The notes beneath the pieces are model-generated. The model was not told where the DNA came from. It ran no database searches and saw only the letters and a program-made list of their open reading frames with translations. Below are positions 54,540-63,019 of a DNA stretch of 64,000 nucleotides, one piece after another. Where the stretch lies: positions 28,149 through 92,148 of the forward strand of contig NZ_BBRH01000018.1 in NCBI RefSeq assembly GCF_002090055.1. The letters are read 5' to 3'. Each line of letters opens with the position of its first letter. Within the stretch, counting starts at the first letter, position 1. The stretch comes from Demequina sp. NBRC 110051 (GTDB lineage Bacteria; Actinomycetota; Actinomycetes; Actinomycetales; Demequinaceae). The translations under genes were made by a program, and so were the position numbers.

Positions 54540-54666
54540 TTCTGCCTCTCTAAGCGGGTGGTCGTGCCGGGCGTCGCGACGCTCGGGTACATGACACAGG
54601 AGCGAGTCCTCGCGTCATCGTCGGGGGCCGTGGCGGCAGCATTGCCGCCAGCGTCGAGCGTCATAC

Positions 54667-54678
54667 GTGAACGTTAAC
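54667..54678. promoter_or_regulatory. Operator-like palindrome upstream of araDA
   Basis: GTGAACGTTAAC is a near palindrome around AACGTT, the centre common to LacI-family sites, about 130 bases upstream of araD. No regulator gene is adjacent. One copy of the recurrent motif (54684) is next to it. Confidence 0.45.
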
Positions 54679-54753
54679 AGGCGGCCGATGCGCGGGGCCA
54701 GTCGGAAGGTCCCGTGTCGCTTGGCGAGGGGGTCTCGTCGCCGGCTCCTGTGA

Positions 54754-55710
54754 TCAACCGGGGAACAGTGCCTCGATCTCCGTGACCTGCTCCCGGGTGG
54801 GCCGCCAGGTCGCCGAGGAGGCGTTCTGGCGCACCTGCTCGGGCCGGGTCGCGCCGGCGATTACGGAAGAGATGACTGGGCGCGACAGGAACCACCCGAG
54901 CGTCGCCTCGAGCATCGTCACGCCCCAGTCGTCACACAGCGCCTGGTAGGCCTCCATCGCGTCCCAGTCGGCGTTGTCGGCGATGTGGGGGCGCTGGCGC
55001 GCAATGCGTGAGTCGGCGGGCCGGTCCGTCCGCGTGAACTTGCCCGTGAACAGGCCGTTGGCGAGGGGGAAGAACGGCAGGAATCCCGCGCCGATGCGCT
55101 CGGCCTCCGCCAGCCGGCCGTCGCGTTCAACGGCGCGAGCGACGAGCGACAACTCGTCCTGGCTGGAAGCCAGGGCGGGAAGGCTACGGGCGCCAGCCAC
55201 GGCATCGGCCGCCCGTAGTTGCTCCGCCGTGAACTGGGAGACACCGTAGGCGCGGATCTTGCCCTCCTCCACGAGCTCCGCGAGCGCGCCGAGAGTCTCC
55301 TCGATCGGCACGGACGGGTCCGGCTGGTGCTGCTGGAAGAGATCGAGGCGGTCGGTCTGCAGACGCTCCAGCGACGCCTCGCAGGCCGCACGTAGATAGG
55401 CGGGCGAACCCTTAGCGCCGAGCTCATCGAGCGGAGTCTCGACCTTGGTGAAGCCGAACTTGGTGGCGAGGATCACGTCGTCGCGCCGGCCGGCGAGCGC
55501 GTTGCCCATGAGCGTCTCCGACAACCCCCACTGGCCGCCATACAGGTCCGCGGTGTCGAAGAACGTCACGCCCGCGTCGATGGCCGCGTGGATGACGGCG
55601 TCGGTGCCCTCCTGCGACTCCGACGCCGTGCCCGAGCGTCCAAAGTTGTTGCACCCGAGTCCCACGGCGGAGACGGTGAACGGGGCATGGCCGAGACGTC
55701 GCTGTTCCAT
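54754..55710 (-). CDS. Aldo/keto reductase
   Basis: A 318-residue NADPH-dependent TIM-barrel reductase. Landmarks: VGLGCNNFGR, GVTFFDTADLYGG (Asp and Tyr), ILATKFGF (Lys), FQQHQPDP (His), and a C-terminal SVIAGATRPEQVRQN nucleotide-binding part. It reduces carbonyl compounds; the substrate is unknown. ATG 55710 is taken; GTG 55719 (with GGAGG further upstream) is an alternative. It is next to the ara genes but separated by about 200 bases, so co-regulation is uncertain. Confidence 0.9.
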   Translation of the reverse strand: MEQRRLGHAPFTVSAVGLGCNNFGRSGTASESQEGTDAVIHAAIDAGVTFFDTADLYGGQWGLSETLMGNALAGRRDDVILATKFGFTKVETPLDELGAKGSPAYLRAACEASLERLQTDRLDLFQQHQPDPSVPIEETLGALAELVEEGKIRAYGVSQFTAEQLRAADAVAGARSLPALASSQDELSLVARAVERDGRLAEAERIGAGFLPFFPLANGLFTGKFTRTDRPADSRIARQRPHIADNADWDAMEAYQALCDDWGVTMLEATLGWFLSRPVISSVIAGATRPEQVRQNASSATWRPTREQVTEIEALFPG

Positions 55711-55793
55711 GCCTGCCACGCTACTGCGCCTCCGGCCCGGCGCGTGTCGGTGGCCTGTGCTGGAATGGTGACAGCCAGCCTGGGGAGGGACTC

Positions 55794-58103
55794 ATGGCCA
55801 TGCTTCCGCGCACCGCCGTCGTCGTCGTTCACGGCATCGGCGAGCAAGAGCCGCTCGACACCTTGCTTTCCTTCGTCGGGCGCGGCGCGGATCCCGCCGC
55901 CGCCCGTACGGATGCTCCCGCTCCCCTACGCGCCGCCTCCGTGCCGTCCGCGGGCATGATCGACGAGGGCGACGGCGTGGTCGACGCGAAGGCGGGCGAC
56001 AGGCGCTTTGTGCTGCCCGACAGGCTCGCGGGGACATCGTTCGGGCGGATCGTGTCCGTCGACATGCGCCACCGCATCCGTGACCTTCCCGAGGCCGACG
56101 ATGCCGAGCCTCGCAGCTGGTCGCGTACCACTCACTTCTACGAGTACTACTGGGCCTATCGGTTCCGGGACACCGCCTGGCGACACCTGCCATCGTTCGT
56201 GATGCGCTTGGTCTCGGCCGACCGCGGCGGGCTGCTGGACGGCTTCATGAAGGGGTACGGGCCGGCCCCGGCGCACACGGTGCCGGCGCGAGTGGACAGG
56301 CTCACGCGCGCGGCCGCGATCGCCTTGGCCCTCGTCACGGGCGTGCTCACGGCGTGGGTCGCCGTGACGGCGACGACGGACGGCCATGCGGGCTGGCTCG
56401 CGGCGGGGATCGCGGCCGCCGTGGTGGCCGCGTTCGGGGCCGTCGCCGTCGCACAGCTCGCGGGGGTCCTCACGACCATACGGACGATGCTCCTGGTGGG
56501 CCTCACGTCGGCCGTGGGCTACGTGGTGGGTGCGGTCTTCGCGGGGCAGCCGATGCTCGCCGTCGCCCTGGGAGCGGCCGCGGGCGTCCTGGCGGTGGTC
56601 ACCGTCGCCGGAGTGGTCGCCTGGCGGCTGCCGACGGTGGCCGCGGCGGGGCTCGCCGTCGCGACCGTGGCGCTGGCTATCGCCGCGACGAACCTGGGCG
56701 ATCCCGACGCGGGCGAGATGTGGGGTGCCCTCGCGGGGGCGCAGAGTTTTCTCGGCGCCGCGATTCCGGTCGTCACCATGCTCGTGGGCGGGTTCGCACT
56801 GACGGGCCTTGGCGACGCCGCGCGCTACCTGTCGAGCAAGCCTGACAACATCAGCGAGCGCGAGAACATCCGTGGCGGTCTGGTGGATCTCCTCACCGCG
56901 ATCGCCGACGATCGCGACGAGGTGAGTCAGCGCTTTACCTACGACCGCATCGTGCTCGTCGGCCACAGCTTGGGCACGGTGATCGCTGCCGATGCCCTGC
57001 ACGCCTACTGGAACACGGTCGCGCCGAACCTCGAGATTCCGCTGTCGCGCGTGGAGCTGGACGAGGGCGACGACGACCCCGCCGTGACGCCGCTCGAGCG
57101 GGCCGTCAGGCGCGTCGAACGGCACGCGGTTGCCGGCGGCGTCGCAGACGGCGGAGGCGAGTCTGACGACAAGTCGGGTGAGGCACAGCGCGCCGCGGTC
57201 CGCGGCGACCGTGCCGCGCTCGGAGAGGCGCTGCGTGCGCCGTTACGGGTGGCTCCTACCGCCCAGGGCGAGGGAGTGGGAGAGGCGACCACGGCATCGG
57301 CCATCGCCACGAACGCCGCCCGATGGATCGTGACCGACCTCGTGACGCTCGCGTGCCCCCTGACGCATGCCGAGATCCTCGTCACGGCGGGCAAGGACGC
57401 ACTGGCGGAGGCGACGAAGGACCGCTTCCTGGCGACGAGCCCGCCGCAGGTGCAGCAGACCCCCGCTGCTCGCGCGAGCCACCCGCTGCGCTACCGCGTC
57501 TGGACGGGGGTGAGCGGCGAGGACACGTCGCGCCTGCACCAGTCGGCGCAGTTCGCCGCCACCACCTGGACGAATATGTTCTTCACGCACGATCTGGTGG
57601 GCGGCGAACTGGGCTCGCGGCTGGGCAGCGGGATCGACGATCACCCCGTGGGCGAGCGTCCCGCGACGCTCGGCCAGTTCATCCGCGCCTACCCTCACAG
57701 CTCGTACTGGGGCACGGCGACCAGGGCGACCGCAGCGGGGCGCGACGAGGTCCTCGCGCGCGTGAAGAAGCTGTGCTTCCCGCGAGACCCCGTGCTCGTG
57801 GTGTTCGCGGAGATCGCCGATCGCGACGCGCTCTTGGCATTCGTGGACGACGTCGCGGGTCTGCGGCTGACCGACGTGGCGCCGGGCGAGGACGCCGTCG
57901 AGCTGCGCGTGCTGGCGCCGGTGGCCGAGGCGGTGGAGCCGGCTGCGCCGCGCCAGGACTGGCTGTGGCCGGGGCGACCCGCGCGGATCGCGCCCGCCGA
58001 TCTGGAGGCGGTCCTGGCGCTGGCCCGCGCGCACGGCCTGCAACTGCGCCGCAGCGCCAGCGCCGTCGCCGACGAATCCGACGTCGAGGACGCGAGCGAG
58101 TAA
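55794..58103 (+). CDS. Large membrane-embedded alpha/beta-hydrolase-like protein
   Basis: A 769-residue protein I cannot assign to a characterised family. It opens with a hydrolase-type first strand and oxyanion loop, TAVVVVHGIGEQEP (residues 6-19). About 200 residues then include a cluster of hydrophobic helices (about 180-345). After that comes the nucleophile elbow IVLVGHSLGTVIAADAL (about residue 390), so the hydrolase fold is split by a membrane module. A disordered, charged segment (about 430-490) and a soluble C-terminal region follow. It may be a membrane lipase/esterase or signalling hydrolase. Monocistronic, ATG 55794. Confidence 0.65.
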   Translation: MAMLPRTAVVVVHGIGEQEPLDTLLSFVGRGADPAAARTDAPAPLRAASVPSAGMIDEGDGVVDAKAGDRRFVLPDRLAGTSFGRIVSVDMRHRIRDLPEADDAEPRSWSRTTHFYEYYWAYRFRDTAWRHLPSFVMRLVSADRGGLLDGFMKGYGPAPAHTVPARVDRLTRAAAIALALVTGVLTAWVAVTATTDGHAGWLAAGIAAAVVAAFGAVAVAQLAGVLTTIRTMLLVGLTSAVGYVVGAVFAGQPMLAVALGAAAGVLAVVTVAGVVAWRLPTVAAAGLAVATVALAIAATNLGDPDAGEMWGALAGAQSFLGAAIPVVTMLVGGFALTGLGDAARYLSSKPDNISERENIRGGLVDLLTAIADDRDEVSQRFTYDRIVLVGHSLGTVIAADALHAYWNTVAPNLEIPLSRVELDEGDDDPAVTPLERAVRRVERHAVAGGVADGGGESDDKSGEAQRAAVRGDRAALGEALRAPLRVAPTAQGEGVGEATTASAIATNAARWIVTDLVTLACPLTHAEILVTAGKDALAEATKDRFLATSPPQVQQTPAARASHPLRYRVWTGVSGEDTSRLHQSAQFAATTWTNMFFTHDLVGGELGSRLGSGIDDHPVGERPATLGQFIRAYPHSSYWGTATRATAAGRDEVLARVKKLCFPRDPVLVVFAEIADRDALLAFVDDVAGLRLTDVAPGEDAVELRVLAPVAEAVEPAAPRQDWLWPGRPARIAPADLEAVLALARAHGLQLRRSASAVADESDVEDASE

Positions 58104-58118
58104 CCGCAGGAAGACCAA

Positions 58119-58165
58119 AGGCCACCGGCCGTCGCGACCTCAACGAGGACGGGAGCCGGTGGCCT
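58119..58165. terminator. Hairpin between the hydrolase-like gene and tmRNA
   Basis: AGGCCACCGGC (58119-58129) pairs with GCCGGTGGCCT (58155-58165) across a 25-base loop that can fold further. It serves both convergent transcripts. Confidence 0.7.
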
Positions 58166-58196
58166 CTCGGTCACCTACCAGGGATGATGAAACAAG

Positions 58197-58561
58197 TGGA
58201 GATGCGGGGAATCGAACCCCGGTCCGCATGTACGACGACAGGTCTTCTCCGGGCGCAGTCTGAATGTTCAGTGTCTCGGACCCGCACGACCTTCAGACGA
58301 GCTGTGCGATGGCCCCAGCCAACTAAGAGTCCCCCACTCCCCGTTGGCGAAGGAGTGGAGCCAGTTCCCTAGATGACGCCAGGGACCAGGTCGGGATCTA
58401 GCCTGGGCTGACGGACTTCGGGGCTCGCTTAGGCAGCGAGGGCGAAGTCGGTGCGCTTGGAATCGGCACCTATTGGTTTGCCACGAGCGTTAACGAGATA
58501 ACGTGACGTCCTCGGCCCGCTTCCCCTGAGGAAAGCACACACGTCGAAACCGATCATCCCC
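58197..58561 (-). ncRNA. ssrA: Transfer-messenger RNA (tmRNA)
   Basis: 365 nt on the minus strand. The 5' end GGGGATGATCGGTTTCGAC and 3' TTCGATTCCCCGCATCTCCA form the alanine-tRNA-like acceptor and T arm (GGGGATG with CATCTCC, then discriminator A). The tag reading frame is visible around 58430-58500, beginning ANARGKPIG and ending DFALAA before TAA. It rescues stalled ribosomes and tags the peptide for Clp/FtsH proteolysis; clpS is nearby in this window. CCA is not encoded. Pseudoknot-like repeats fill 58220-58420. Confidence 0.96.
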
Positions 58562-58616
58562 TGTGCAGTTGTACGCCCCAGTCTACGCGACGCACCGACA
58601 TGCTCCAAGGGCCGCC

Positions 58617-59174
58617 TTACTCGGCGCCGTCGCCGCCCAGACCCAGGAGCACCACCCAGACCCACTGCGCCGCCTCGACGGCCGGCGGCCGGTCCTCGCG
58701 CGACAGCCATGCTCCAATGACGCCGATGATCGAGCCGGCCACGCCGGCCGCGACCACATCGGGTGGCACGTCCACCGCATGCGTCTCGTGCCCCTCGGCG
58801 GCGGCCATGATCGCGACGTGGAGCTGCTCACGCAGCCGCGCGAGGACCACGCCGTAACCGGGCTCGGTGAACACCCGCACGTACAGGTCCGCATGTGTCT
58901 CGACGTGCTGGAGAAACTCCACCAGCACGGCGGGCGCGAGCGGCGCGCTGGGGTCGATGCCGTCGATCTTGGCGCCGGCCTCCTGAGCCACGAGGTCCAG
59001 GGCATCGGCCAGCAGCGTCTCCTTATCGGAATAGTGCTGGTAGAACGTCGACCGGTTGACCTCGGCCCGCTCGGCGATGTCGGACACGCTCACGTGGTCG
59101 ATCCCGCGCTCACGCGCCAGCGCAAACAGCGCCTCCTGGAGGCGCCGCCTGGTCCTCACGATCCGTGCGTCCAT
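58617..59174 (-). CDS. TetR-family regulator of the MMPL transporter
   Basis: A 185-residue protein. The N-terminal helix-turn-helix is ALARERGIDHVSVSDIAERAEVNRSTFYQHYSDKETLLADAL, and the C-terminal helical domain has GVAGSIIGVIGAWLSRE near the end. ATG 59174 starts MDARIVRTRRRLQ. It is divergent from the MMPL gene, with an almost perfect 22-bp palindrome in the shared promoter, which makes it the probable local repressor. Confidence 0.9.
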   Translation of the reverse strand: MDARIVRTRRRLQEALFALARERGIDHVSVSDIAERAEVNRSTFYQHYSDKETLLADALDLVAQEAGAKIDGIDPSAPLAPAVLVEFLQHVETHADLYVRVFTEPGYGVVLARLREQLHVAIMAAAEGHETHAVDVPPDVVAAGVAGSIIGVIGAWLSREDRPPAVEAAQWVWVVLLGLGGDGAE

Positions 59175-59213
59175 GACCCCATTGTGCAGGGCCGATGCCG
59201 TGGTCGCCAACCA

Positions 59214-59235
59214 TTAACCGACAAGTGTCGCTTAA
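59214..59235. promoter_or_regulatory. TetR operator between tetR and mmpL
   Basis: TTAACCGACA-AG-TGTCGCTTAA: 9 of 10 arm positions pair. It is 40 bases from the TetR start and about 80 from the MMPL start, in the only A+T-rich part of the gap. Confidence 0.8.
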
Positions 59236-59313
59236 CGCCCTTTGGCGGGGTTAGGATGGCGAGCAGGCATCGTCGCCTCGTCCCCTCCCCCGAGATCCTC
59301 GAAAGGCTCTGAC

Positions 59314-61875
59314 GTGGCCCATCTTCTCTTCAGGCTCGGTCGCGGCTCCGCGCGCCGACCCTTCATCGCGATCGTGGCGTGGATCGTCGCGCTCGCCGCG
59401 GCCGCAGGCGGCTTCCTCGCCTTCGGCGGCACACTGACCGACTCGTTCTCAATCCCCGGCACCCCCACACAGCAGGTCACGGACCAGCTTGAGGAGGAAC
59501 TCCCCAGCACGGGCGGCACCACCGCCCGCGTGGTGTTCCAGAGCGAGGACGGCTCGGAGATCTCCGCCGATCAGCAGCAGCAGATCGCGGACGCGCTTGC
59601 CGGCGTCGAGGACATCGACGCCGTGTCCGGCATCATCGACCCGTTCGCCACGCAGGCAGACACCGAGGAGCAGCTCGCGCAGCTCGAGGACGGCGCCGCG
59701 CAGATCGACCAGGCCGAGGCCGAGCTGGAGTCCGGCCAGGAGCAGCTCGACGCCGCGCGTGCCGAGGCAGAGGCCGGTCAGCAGCAGCTCGAGGAGGGTC
59801 AGGCCCAGCTCGACGCCGCCATTCAGCAGGCCAAGGACGCCGGCCAGTACGCGGCCGCGCAGGCGCAGTTTGATGCGCAGCAGGCCGAGCTCGACGCCCA
59901 GCGCGAGCAGCTCGAGGCCGGACTCGCCCAGCTCGACGAGCAACAGGAACAGATCGACGCGGGGGCAGAAGAACTGACCGCCCAGCGCGAGCAGCTCGAG
60001 CTGGGCCAGCAGCTCGCCGACAACGCCTCGTCGTTGTCCACTGTTTCCGAGGACGGCTCCACCGCGCTGGCCGCGGTGACCTTCACCGAGGGCGCGCTCA
60101 CCCTGTCCCAAGAGGACAAGGACGCCGTCATGGAGTCCATCGAGTCCGCACCTCTCGACGGCCTCGAGGTGTTCTTCAGCGCGGACATCGCGACCGAGGT
60201 CTCGGGCATCCTGGGCGCCGGCGAGATCGTCGGCGTGCTGCTTGCCCTGGTGGTGCTGTTCGTCATGATGCGCGTGGTGTGGCCCGCGCTCACCCCGATC
60301 ATCACCTCCGTGGTGGGCGTGGGCGTGGGCGTCGCCGCCTCGCTCGCGCTGTCGGGCTCGGTCGACATGTCCTCCGTCACGCCGGTGCTGGGCGTCATGC
60401 TCGCCCTGGCCGTCGGCATCGACTACGCGCTGTTCATCATCAACCGCCACCGCCTCAACCTGAAGCGAGGCATGGAGGTCAACGAGAGCATCGGCCTCGC
60501 GAATGGCACCGCGGGCAACGCGGTCGTCTTCGCGGGCACCACGGTGCTCATTGCCCTGCTCGCCCTCAACGTCACCGGCATTCCGTTCATTGGCGTCATG
60601 GGCAACGTCGCGGCCTTCTGCGTCGCGATCGCGGTGCTGGTGGCCATCACGCTGGTCCCGGCCGTGCTGGGCCTGGTGGGCGTCAAGGCGATCTCCAAGC
60701 GTTCGCGCGCCAAGATCGGCCAGGCCCACGAGCCCGAGGCCCCCTACACGCCCATGAAGACCGGCCGCGCCGTGCTCGCGGTGATCGGCGGCGTGGTGCT
60801 GCTGGGCATCGTCGCGATCCCCTCGGCGTCCATGCGCCTGGGCCTTCCCGGCGGCGACCAGGAGCCCCCGGGCTCCACTGCATACGAGGCCTACACGGCC
60901 ATCGACGAGAGCTTCGGCGAAGGCCTCAACGCCACGCTGCTCGTGACGGCAGACCTTCCCGAGGCTGTGTCCGACGAGGACCTCCTCGCGACGCAGGTGG
61001 CGATCGAGAACCAGTTCATGGAGGTCGACAACGTCACGGCGGTCGCCCCCGCCGGCGTGTCCGAGGACAACTCATTCCTCGCGTTCCAGGTGGTGCCCGC
61101 GGAGGGCCCGAACTCGGAGTCCACCGAGCAACTGGTGCATGACATGCGCGCACTGTCGCCCCTCGAAGACGGCACCGAGCTGGGCGTCGCCGGCACCGCC
61201 TCGGGCAACATCGACATCTCCGAGAAGCTCTCCGACGCGCTGCCGCTGTACCTCGCGGTCGTCGTGGGCCTGTCGCTCATCATCCTCATCGTGGTGTTCC
61301 GCTCGATCCTGGTGCCGCTCATCGCGACGCTCGGATTCGTGCTGAGCCTGTTCGCGGCCTTCGGCGCCGTGACCGCGGTCTACCAGTGGGGATGGCTCGC
61401 GAGCCTGTTTGGCGTGGACGTACCTGGCCCGATCCTGTCGTTCCTGCCGATCATGCTCACCGGCATCCTGTTTGGCCTGGCGATGGACTACCAGCTGTTC
61501 ATCACCTCGGGCATGCGCGAGGCGTTCGTGCACGGGTCCACCGCGCGCGAGTCCGTCACGGCGGGCCTGCGCCACGGCCGCGCGGTCGTCACGGCGGCGG
61601 CGATCATCATGGCCTCCGTCTTCGGCGGCTTCGTGTTCTCGCACATCTCGATGATCCGCCCCATGGGCTTCGGCCTCGCGATTGGCGTGCTGTTCGACGC
61701 GTTCGTCATCCGCATGATGGTGGTGCCCTCGCTCATGCACCTCATCGGCGAAAGCGCCTGGTGGATGCCCAAGTGGCTTGACAAGATCCTCCCCAACGTG
61801 GACGTCGAGGGCGCCGCGCTCGAGCGCGAGCACCCCGCTCCCGAGGAGGCGACCACGACACAGGCCGCTTCCTAA
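59314..61875 (+). CDS. MMPL-family transporter with an extracytoplasmic coiled coil
   Basis: An 853-residue RND-superfamily exporter with about 12 helices. LAVGIDYALFIINRHR in half one and ILFGLAMDYQLFITSGMREAF in half two carry the proton-relay Asp-Tyr motifs. The first extracytoplasmic loop contains a long Gln/Ala/Glu/Leu-rich heptad coiled coil (residues about 117-236, e.g. ESGQEQLDAARAEAEAGQQQ). It probably exports lipids or hydrophobic drugs. GTG 59314 follows GAAAGG. The divergent TetR gene controls it. Confidence 0.9.
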   Translation: MAHLLFRLGRGSARRPFIAIVAWIVALAAAAGGFLAFGGTLTDSFSIPGTPTQQVTDQLEEELPSTGGTTARVVFQSEDGSEISADQQQQIADALAGVEDIDAVSGIIDPFATQADTEEQLAQLEDGAAQIDQAEAELESGQEQLDAARAEAEAGQQQLEEGQAQLDAAIQQAKDAGQYAAAQAQFDAQQAELDAQREQLEAGLAQLDEQQEQIDAGAEELTAQREQLELGQQLADNASSLSTVSEDGSTALAAVTFTEGALTLSQEDKDAVMESIESAPLDGLEVFFSADIATEVSGILGAGEIVGVLLALVVLFVMMRVVWPALTPIITSVVGVGVGVAASLALSGSVDMSSVTPVLGVMLALAVGIDYALFIINRHRLNLKRGMEVNESIGLANGTAGNAVVFAGTTVLIALLALNVTGIPFIGVMGNVAAFCVAIAVLVAITLVPAVLGLVGVKAISKRSRAKIGQAHEPEAPYTPMKTGRAVLAVIGGVVLLGIVAIPSASMRLGLPGGDQEPPGSTAYEAYTAIDESFGEGLNATLLVTADLPEAVSDEDLLATQVAIENQFMEVDNVTAVAPAGVSEDNSFLAFQVVPAEGPNSESTEQLVHDMRALSPLEDGTELGVAGTASGNIDISEKLSDALPLYLAVVVGLSLIILIVVFRSILVPLIATLGFVLSLFAAFGAVTAVYQWGWLASLFGVDVPGPILSFLPIMLTGILFGLAMDYQLFITSGMREAFVHGSTARESVTAGLRHGRAVVTAAAIIMASVFGGFVFSHISMIRPMGFGLAIGVLFDAFVIRMMVVPSLMHLIGESAWWMPKWLDKILPNVDVEGAALEREHPAPEEATTTQAAS

Positions 61876-61886
61876 GCCGAGCGTTT

Positions 61887-61922
61887 CGACGGCCCCGGTC
61901 TCTTCGGAGACCGGGGCCGTCG
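61887..61922 (+). terminator. Terminator after the MMPL gene
   Basis: A perfect 16-bp stem (left arm CGACGGCCCCGGTCTC) capped by a TTCG tetraloop, about 12 bases past the stop. A recurrent-motif copy follows at 61933-61946. Confidence 0.88.
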
Positions 61923-61975
61923 TCGTTCGTACGGCCGATGCCGTGGCCCGCTTTCGCTCGCTACCGTCGGTGACC

Positions 61976-63019
61976 ATGGAAGCCGACCTCGACGCCGTCT
62001 GTGCCCTGCTGCCCCGTCGCCACGACCGGGTCCTCGTGGCGGTCGCGCGAGGCGACGAGTCTGCCTGGCGGGCCTTCGGCGTCGACGAGGGGGCCGATGC
62101 CGAAGTGGGCTCGGTCGCGAAGGGCCTCACCGGGATGCTGTACGCGTCCGCGCTCGCGTCGCGGGACGTGCGGACGGACACGCGCCTGGGCGATCTGCTG
62201 GATCTGGAATCGTCGCCCGCCGCTGAAGTCACGCTGGGTTCGCTTTCGACCCACACCTCAGGGCTGCCGCGACTCGGCCCGACCGTCGAGGGGCCGTCGG
62301 CGCTGGCTCGCCAGTGGGCGCTGTGGCGCAAGGGCGCCAATCCGTACGGCGAGGACATCGACGGGCTGCTCGCTGAGGCCCGGGCCGCGTCGGTCGGCAA
62401 AGCGAAATTTCGGTACTCGAACCTGGGGTTCTCGCTGCTGGGGCACGCGGTAGCCGCCGCACTCGGAATGGGCTACCCGGCGGCGCTGCGCTCGCGCGTG
62501 CTGGAGCCGCTGGAGATGGCCGATACCTACGTGGCGCGCTCGGAGTCCGACCTGAGGCCGCGCGCGCTGCGAGGGGCTTCACGGCGCGGACGCGCGCAGT
62601 CGCCGTGGGTGGGCGCCGGCATCGCTCCGGCGGGAGGGGTGCGGGTGACCGCCCGCGACCTGGGCGCGTTGGTCGGCGCGCTGGCGAGGGTCGGCACGGC
62701 CGATGCCGGGGTCGTCCCAGGAGGCCTGCCCGTCGACCCGCTCGCGGTACCGCCCGGCATGGGCGCCTGGGCGGGCGCGCTGGTACCGGTCGCCACCGTG
62801 GGCAAGCGCGGGCCGGCCGCATCGAGGATTGGCGCCGCATGGATGACGTCCGAGGTGCGGGGGCGTCAGGTCACCTGGCACAACGGCCGCACCGGCGGTT
62901 TCGCGTCCTTCGTGGGTGTGGACCGCGCCGCGGGAGTGGCAGTGGGGATCGTGTCAGCCTGCGCGGCTGGCGTCGACCACCAGGGATTCGTCGCGCTCGA
63001 GGCGCTCCGCGGGGGGTGA
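61976..63019 (+). CDS. Serine hydrolase, beta-lactamase (class C/PBP) family
   Basis: A 347-residue protein with the three active-site motifs of the family: SVAK (SxxK), YSN (in RYSNLGFSLLG) and HNG (in TWHNGRTGG, replacing KTG). It probably acts as an esterase or D-amino peptidase rather than a resistance enzyme. No signal peptide is visible, so a cytoplasmic location is likely. The start at 61976 is preceded by no strong Shine-Dalgarno. Its last 66 bases overlap the convergent FNT gene. Confidence 0.85.
   Translation: MEADLDAVCALLPRRHDRVLVAVARGDESAWRAFGVDEGADAEVGSVAKGLTGMLYASALASRDVRTDTRLGDLLDLESSPAAEVTLGSLSTHTSGLPRLGPTVEGPSALARQWALWRKGANPYGEDIDGLLAEARAASVGKAKFRYSNLGFSLLGHAVAAALGMGYPAALRSRVLEPLEMADTYVARSESDLRPRALRGASRRGRAQSPWVGAGIAPAGGVRVTARDLGALVGALARVGTADAGVVPGGLPVDPLAVPPGMGAWAGALVPVATVGKRGPAASRIGAAWMTSEVRGRQVTWHNGRTGGFASFVGVDRAAGVAVGIVSACAAGVDHQGFVALEALRGG

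Noticed and set aside
54631..54650. Small hairpin TGGCGGCA/TGCCGCCA in the araD leader as a riboswitch
   Set aside because: Only an 8-bp stem with a four-base loop; no conserved aptamer features or alternative terminator are visible.
61976..63019. Beta-lactam resistance call for the serine hydrolase
   Set aside because: HNG in place of KTG and no export signal suggest an esterase/peptidase-type member rather than a secreted beta-lactamase.
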